Positions 59,353 through 64,000 of a stretch of DNA of 64,000 bases are shown here, one piece after another. A program made the position numbers and the translations under genes. The DNA is from Serendipita indica DSM 11827 (lineage: Eukaryota; Basidiomycota; Agaricomycetes; Sebacinales; Serendipitaceae). The stretch is from contig CAJVGD010000018.1 of the NCBI GenBank assembly GCA_910890315.1, positions 434,001-498,000 of the forward strand. The letters are read 5' to 3'. A model generated the notes under the pieces. It did no database searches. It worked only from the letters and a program-made list of their open reading frames with translations, and had not been told where the DNA came from. Position 1 is the stretch's first letter. Each line of letters starts with the position of its first letter.

Positions 59353-60767
59353 GTTGAACACGATACGAGAAGAAGAAAGAAGAGAAAAAAGACAGAAATG
59401 TAGGATGAAACCCAAAGTTGAGAGCCAGTCTGAGGAGAGGGCGGTTGACGAGGAGGTCCTCTTTATAGAAAAACGCAGTTTCCATACAGCCTCAGGTTTA
59501 CATCCCCTGATAAGGTTTTCCCTCAATAAAGCACGAGACGCGCGCATCACTTTGGTGGTTAGCGCTCGTCTTTCGGCTAGCCTGGATGCGGTCACATACC
59601 TATAATAGGCTATATCGTGTGCGTGTATATCTTTAATCGATACTTTGAGAAAGGTTACGCTCCTGGACCAGTGCAGCGCGCGTGTCGGAACAGATGTGGC
59701 GGACCGAATAACCGCTCACTGTCAAAATATTAAACCTGGCAATAGAAAATAAATTGTCACACCTTCACTGCTTTATTTACAACATAACTCCATCATGGTC
59801 CAGTGGCGTTGCGCGCGCATAGTAGCTGTGGGAACATCCTCACAGCTGTTATCCCCAATTCCCACCTACTTACGACACGACACTTCCTCTTGCTATAGTC
59901 TGTCTTCACTATGTAGACTATTTCGTTCATATAATGGTCACCAAGTCACTGATGTAATATCTTATCAATCATGCTTTAGAAACGGGGCAGCGAATAGATT
60001 TTCACGGCGGAATGTACAGGTGTTTCTACTTTGGTAAACACTGCGAGTACCATGTTAAATAGGAGTAAGCCACTTTCGGAATCTGTGAACGGATGGCGCT
60101 TACTGTTCGAAAACTGGCACGTCGAACCAGCAGCACAGGTCAGCGCAAGTGCCTGCCCAAGTGTTGAGCAACTCCTTGTATGGAGAGGTGGTGCCATCAG
60201 ACGGAGAGCTCGAAGTGCTCGACGCCCTCGAGGTGGAGCGAGAGGAGCTGTTGCTGCTGGACGACGCAGTGGCTCCAGTCTTGATAGATACGGTGTACGA
60301 TGAAGTCGTAAGGACGACGTTGGGTCCAGTGAATGGCTCAGTTCCAGCTTGGAGGACCGTGCGGTGGTGGCCAATATTGAAGCAATCGCCCAGTCAAAGA
60401 ATGTCAGCCAACGAACTGGAGGCAAATAGTCTTTGTGGATTCAGGTATGACTCTGGGAACCAGATTTGCCTTCTTGTCAACTCTTTTGTACACAATATAG
60501 ATACTCGCTCCTCTGTGTCGAGCACCTCGCAATCATCTCTTAGCCTTGTTCATCCACCTAGCCGCTGTGGTGGTGGCCACTCTTCCCATCCTCGCTATCT
60601 TCGACTTCTCCTTTTCCAATTTGAAATCTATCTCCACCAGGTTTTGGTCGTTCTCCAATCGCCCATCGTCGGGGCATAAGCTCCCCACCACCCGGTGAGC
60701 TGCCTCTGAAAAGACTTCTGACCCTCTCGAGAGCCTGACCATGTACAGTCAACCTCTTCCACCTGTC
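59353..60767. other. intergenic, possible Ser-rich coding remnant
   Basis: On the minus strand about 60115-60400 a frame reads Ser/Thr-rich (GPNVVLTTSSYTVSIKTG, then a Ser/Arg run, then GTTSPYKELLNTWAGTC). It resembles the tail of a fungal secreted Ser-rich protein but has no start or partner exons. Otherwise empty. Confidence 0.3.
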
Positions 60768-60920
60768 TGTTGATACTAGGACGCGTGAGGCGGGAGGTAA
60801 GACCAGTAAGGTCCAGCCATTGCGTCACGCATCCCCAAATACATTTAGTTACAAAGGGAAACGATATCATTGGCTAAGTCTATTTGTGAGCGCCAAGATT
60901 CAAAGGAAAAACCTTCGATA
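60768..60920. repeat. short LTR-like dispersed repeat, copy 2 (diverged)
   Basis: 153-bp diverged copy of the repeat at 47811-47973, in forward orientation: begins TGTTGATACTAGGACGCG and includes the shared TTGGCTAAGTCTATTT block. The end is less well preserved and no target duplication is visible, so this copy is older. Confidence 0.65.
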
Positions 60921-61499
60921 GGCAATGCTCCGCAGGCATGGACGGAAGTAATGGGCCCACCATTCCACCCATGGCCACGCCCACGCTTGCTTCGCCTGTC
61001 GACATGCCCCCACAAGAGTACGCCTAAAGCAAACAATACAAATTACCTGGCCGGAAAACCCACAAATCGGACACCTACGCTGTATGGACGTCGCAGCGGA
61101 GCAGCTCTTATGGTGTGAGGGAATCCGTCGAGCATGTCCGTGATACTCCTAGTATATTTCAAGGACTCGTCACATGCGCTCTTGTCAAGACAAGCAACGT
61201 CTTCTCTTGCTCCTTTGACAGCGACACGGTCCTCGTTTCACCCTGGTTTGCCTCATTGGAAATTCACTCTCTCCCGGAACCGTCTACGCTTGTCGAACGG
61301 ACTGTAAACGCAATCAACATCTACCCAAACTCTTCTCCTTCTCGTGGCCGTCGGAATAGTTCTCGCTTGCCTTCTCGCTATCATGGAAGGTCTGCTCGCG
61401 ATGACTCTCAGTCACTTTGTCGACACTTTTGTTCCTGTACAATACTTGGCTCTCCATGCAGCATTCACATACACTCTCGCCAATGTCCTCACGCCGATG
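60921..61499. other. intergenic, no firm gene
   Basis: Frames at 61115-61525 and from 61344 (+) lack recognisable domains. Possibly 5' flank of the NACHT-WD40 relic. Confidence 0.35.
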
Positions 61500-64000
61500 T
61501 CGGCTGCCGCCATGAAAAGTCCTAGTCATCATAGTCCCTCTCCAATGCCTTCACGATCCATCTCTGTCGCCCAGCAGCCTTTACCTAGTGTCCAGTCGGC
61601 CCCCAACGTCTTCTGCAACTCACCATCGTTGTCGGTTTATGGAACTTCTATGCCATCCGTCATCCCCAGCATCCCAGACGGTGAAAGCGAGATTTCGTCA
61701 GAAGAGCTATTTTCAGAGAACAGCGTGGCGCCTACTCAATGTCGGTGGCAGCAGCGTGGAGGACAGAAAGAACGCTTGGAGGCCAATTCTTCTTCTCGAT
61801 GGCGAATAACGATACTTCGAGGACTGAGAAGTTCTGCTCGACCATGGCAAGAGACCTCGTTTAGCATATTCCCGATCTCGCACCGCGTGTCGCAGATGCT
61901 GTGAGACAAAATCCTTCCATCATACGAAGCTTCCTTGGTGAGCAATTCTGCGCACTTGTCATCGATCCACTCCGCGATCAACAGAAGCGTGTAGTTCTCA
62001 TCTTCGACGCCCTCGACGAGTGCAAGTCTGGACCTCAGCGAAGAGAACTTCTCGAAACGCTTGTTCACTCTGTCAAAGAAGAAAAGAATCTCAGGATATT
62101 CATCACAAGTCGACCAGAGCCTGTGATCTAAAGGTTTTAGAACCTCTTTCGATCAAGGCCAAGTTGACAGATCAACTCCACGATCCTAGCCATCACGATA
62201 ACATCGATGACATTGCGATATATGTCCATCAATCGCTTGGCGGGCGCCTGACGCCAGATAAGGTCCAGCGACTGGTCGATAAGGCCAATGGGCTGTTCAT
62301 TTGGGCGAGCACTGCGTGTCGGATGCTCGATGATGAATCATCTGCAGTCAATCCAGAGGCCATATATGACCGCCTGATCTCTACTGATCAGCCTGGAGCC
62401 ATCGACGACGTATACGACCTCGTCTTCGAGCGCATTGCCCAAGCATCCAAGCCAGCTATCATTGCAATGCTCGGTATGATGCTTGCTGCGTTCGAACCAC
62501 TCACCACCCATGACTTGGAAGATCTTATTCAGCATGTTAAAGGACAATGGAGTGCCAAAGCGCTGGTACGGATTCTAGGAAGTGTATTCAAGGAGGATCC
62601 GACCACCCACTCGATACAGTTTCGTCACCCCACCTTTTTCGAATACCTTCGACGACGCTGTATCACCGAGAATATCAATGATTGCGACAGGAATCCTATC
62701 AACATCGCCCGTGGACATGGTCAAGCCGCGTCACGGTGTCTTCACCGTCTCAAATCACGCAACGAAGGCCTCAAGTTCAAAATTTGCCAAATCGAGTTGT
62801 CTTTCTACTTGAACAGACAGATTCCAGACCTCGATGTACGGGTAGCCGAATTCATATCACGGAGGCTTCGCTATGCCAGTTTGCACTGGCTATTTCACGT
62901 GGCGGCAATGGGCGATGACTGGGCACCCATACTCAAGATTGAGCTGGCACATATAGTCCAAAGTGTTGATTCCGTTGATTCTAGGACGCGTGAGGTGAGA
63001 GGCAAGACCAGTATATAGTGTGGCAAACCTAGGACGGAGGTCAGAGGCAAGACCAGTAAGGTCCGGCCGCATCGTCCCGCGTCCCTAAATACAATGAGTT
63101 ACGACGTAAGCTATTACTATTGGCTAAGTCTATTTAGTGAGCGCTAAGAGTCAAAGGGTAAACCTTCAACACAAGCTCCATTCGCACTCTATTAGATGGA
63201 GATTCTGAGCATGGCTGGAGGAGTGGCTGGAGGAGTGGCTGGAGGAGTGATGCGAGCAGTGACTGGACTGCGAACTGCAACGCAACGTAACAGTGTGAGT
63301 GGCTTATCTGAGGCCCTCCGATTGCTAAAGCAATATATAGCTAGATGAGTATATTAGAGGTCGTATGAACGACGTCAGACGGTTCTTGATGGCATTTGCT
63401 GTACCAATTCAAGACAGCGCGCCTCATATCTACATCTCATCGCTCCCATTCAGTCCACTGAAGTCGATATTACATACAGAGGGTTTAAGAGACCATATAG
63501 ATTCAGTAATGGCGACCAGAGGGTTTGAAGAAACGTTTCCTGGGCTTCCCAGGACACTGCTAGGTCACCAGAATATTGTCACAGCGGCTTCGTTCTCTCC
63601 TGATGGCACAAGAATTGCCTCTGGCTCTGAGGACAGGACTATTCGACAGTGGGATGCAGAGACTGGCCAGCCAGTGGGAGAGCCACTCCGAGGTCATCAA
63701 GACTCGGTCAGCGCTGTCGCATTCTCACAAGATGACACGCGAATTGTCTCTGGCTCAAGAGGCAGCACAATTAGGCAGTGGGATACAGAGACTGGCCAGC
63801 CAGTGGAGAGCCGCTCCGAGTCATCAATTGTTGGTCAACGCTGCCGCATTCTCACCAGATGGCACGCAAGTTGTCTCTGGCTCCGTTGATAGGACAATTC
63901 AAATATTGAGTTTGGATGATGGTGAGTCTATTCTGAATATCTCTTTGATTTGTAGCCTCAGTTTGCTATGGCCACTGACCATATGCTAAATGTAGGTAAT
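61500..64000 (+). pseudogene. NACHT-WD40 (STAND/NLR-like) gene, decayed and running off the window
   Basis: Pieces in family order: a Ser/Pro-rich leader (PLPSVQSAPNV, 61560-61620); the second half of a NACHT domain with Walker B VVLIFDALDECKSG and FITSRPEP (61990-62130); the helical arm to WLFHVAAMGDDW (62150-62950); a linker with MEILSMAGGV (63197-); and WD40 repeats such as FSPDGTRIASGSEDRTIRQW (63590-63910). Fungal NACHT-WD40 proteins are NLR-like sensors (HET-E type). Decay signs: no Walker A loop between leader and Walker B; a TAG in frame at 61861-61863; a frame change after 62129; a 208-bp repeat inserted at 62964; TAG where a Trp is expected just before MEIL; two 1-nt losses in the second WD40 repeat near 63808 and 63823. 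No functional product is likely from this copy. Confidence 0.75.
62964..63171. repeat. short LTR-like dispersed repeat, copy 3, inside the NACHT-WD40 gene
   Basis: Forward copy, TGTTGA...TCAACA ends, closely similar to 47811-47973 but 208 bp long because about 45 bp in the middle (around GAGGCAAGACCAGT) is doubled. It sits between the helical arm and the WD40 linker, and the gene's reading frame ends inside it. Flanks CAAAG and CAAGC only loosely agree. Confidence 0.75.

Noticed and set aside
60115-60400. Ser-rich minus-strand frame that might be a GPI-type secreted protein
   Set aside because: No start, signal peptide, anchor or splice partners; stop just upstream. Mentioned only as a possible remnant.
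61344-61904. Frame with hydrophobic N-terminus that looks like a membrane protein
   Set aside because: The second half overlaps the NACHT-WD40 relic in another frame, and the hydrophobic part has no homology signal I recognise.

Overview
The window reads as nuclear DNA of a filamentous basidiomycete. Genes are split by many short GT-AG introns (about 42-80 nt) and both strands are densely used. Genes that can be named include LSM6, RAD9, tRNase Z, NAC-alpha and NAP1. The gene content (AlgL-like secreted lyases, F-box arrays, a NACHT-WD40 relic, GMC oxidoreductases) would suit an agaricomycete close to Rhizoctonia/Ceratobasidiaceae; that placement is inference from family content, not from a search.

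Layout. 1-10.5 kb: a tandem array of five secreted AlgL-like (PF05426-type) lyase genes plus a 147-bp sixth relic; the first is divergently oriented and has a frame-shifted tail, and the fourth carries an in-frame stop. 11.7-13.8 kb: an HSL-type alpha/beta hydrolase and a small secreted ricin-B-like protein. 14.2-22.6 kb: a compact housekeeping block: LSM6 and RAD9 head to head, a short-form tRNase Z, a uridine-phosphorylase-family protein and an F-box-like protein. 22.9-27.7 kb: three tandem SDR genes of the peroxisomal 2,4-dienoyl-CoA reductase (SPS19-like) type, ending in PTS1-like tripeptides. 29.4-34.4 kb: a small secreted peptide, NAC-alpha with a His/Asp tract, and an M28 membrane metallopeptidase. 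34.7-40.3 kb: two tandem secreted GMC oxidoreductases. 41.2-41.9 kb: a solo LTR with a perfect 5-bp target-site duplication. 43.1-51.9 kb: an array of F-box-like genes (three intact, one broken by a 40-bp tandem duplication, one N-terminal relic), all sharing a 14-nt plus 60-nt pair of first exons. 52.1-57.3 kb: NAP1 and a zf-4CXXC_R1 nuclear protein. 57.7-59.4 kb: an uncharacterised gene and a small secreted protein. 61.5-64.0 kb: a decayed NACHT-WD40 (STAND/NLR-like) gene interrupted by a short LTR-like repeat and running off the window.

Overall, accessory tandem families (lyases, SDRs, GMC oxidoreductases, F-box proteins) alternate with conserved single-copy genes, and each family shows recent duplication beside decay. 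I see no operon-like pathway and no convincing new multi-gene system. The most informative structures are the F-box array with its conserved micro-exon leader, the lyase birth-and-death array, the solo LTR and the dispersed 160-bp repeat. Splice models were worked out by eye; where given, the exon lengths sum to whole codons.
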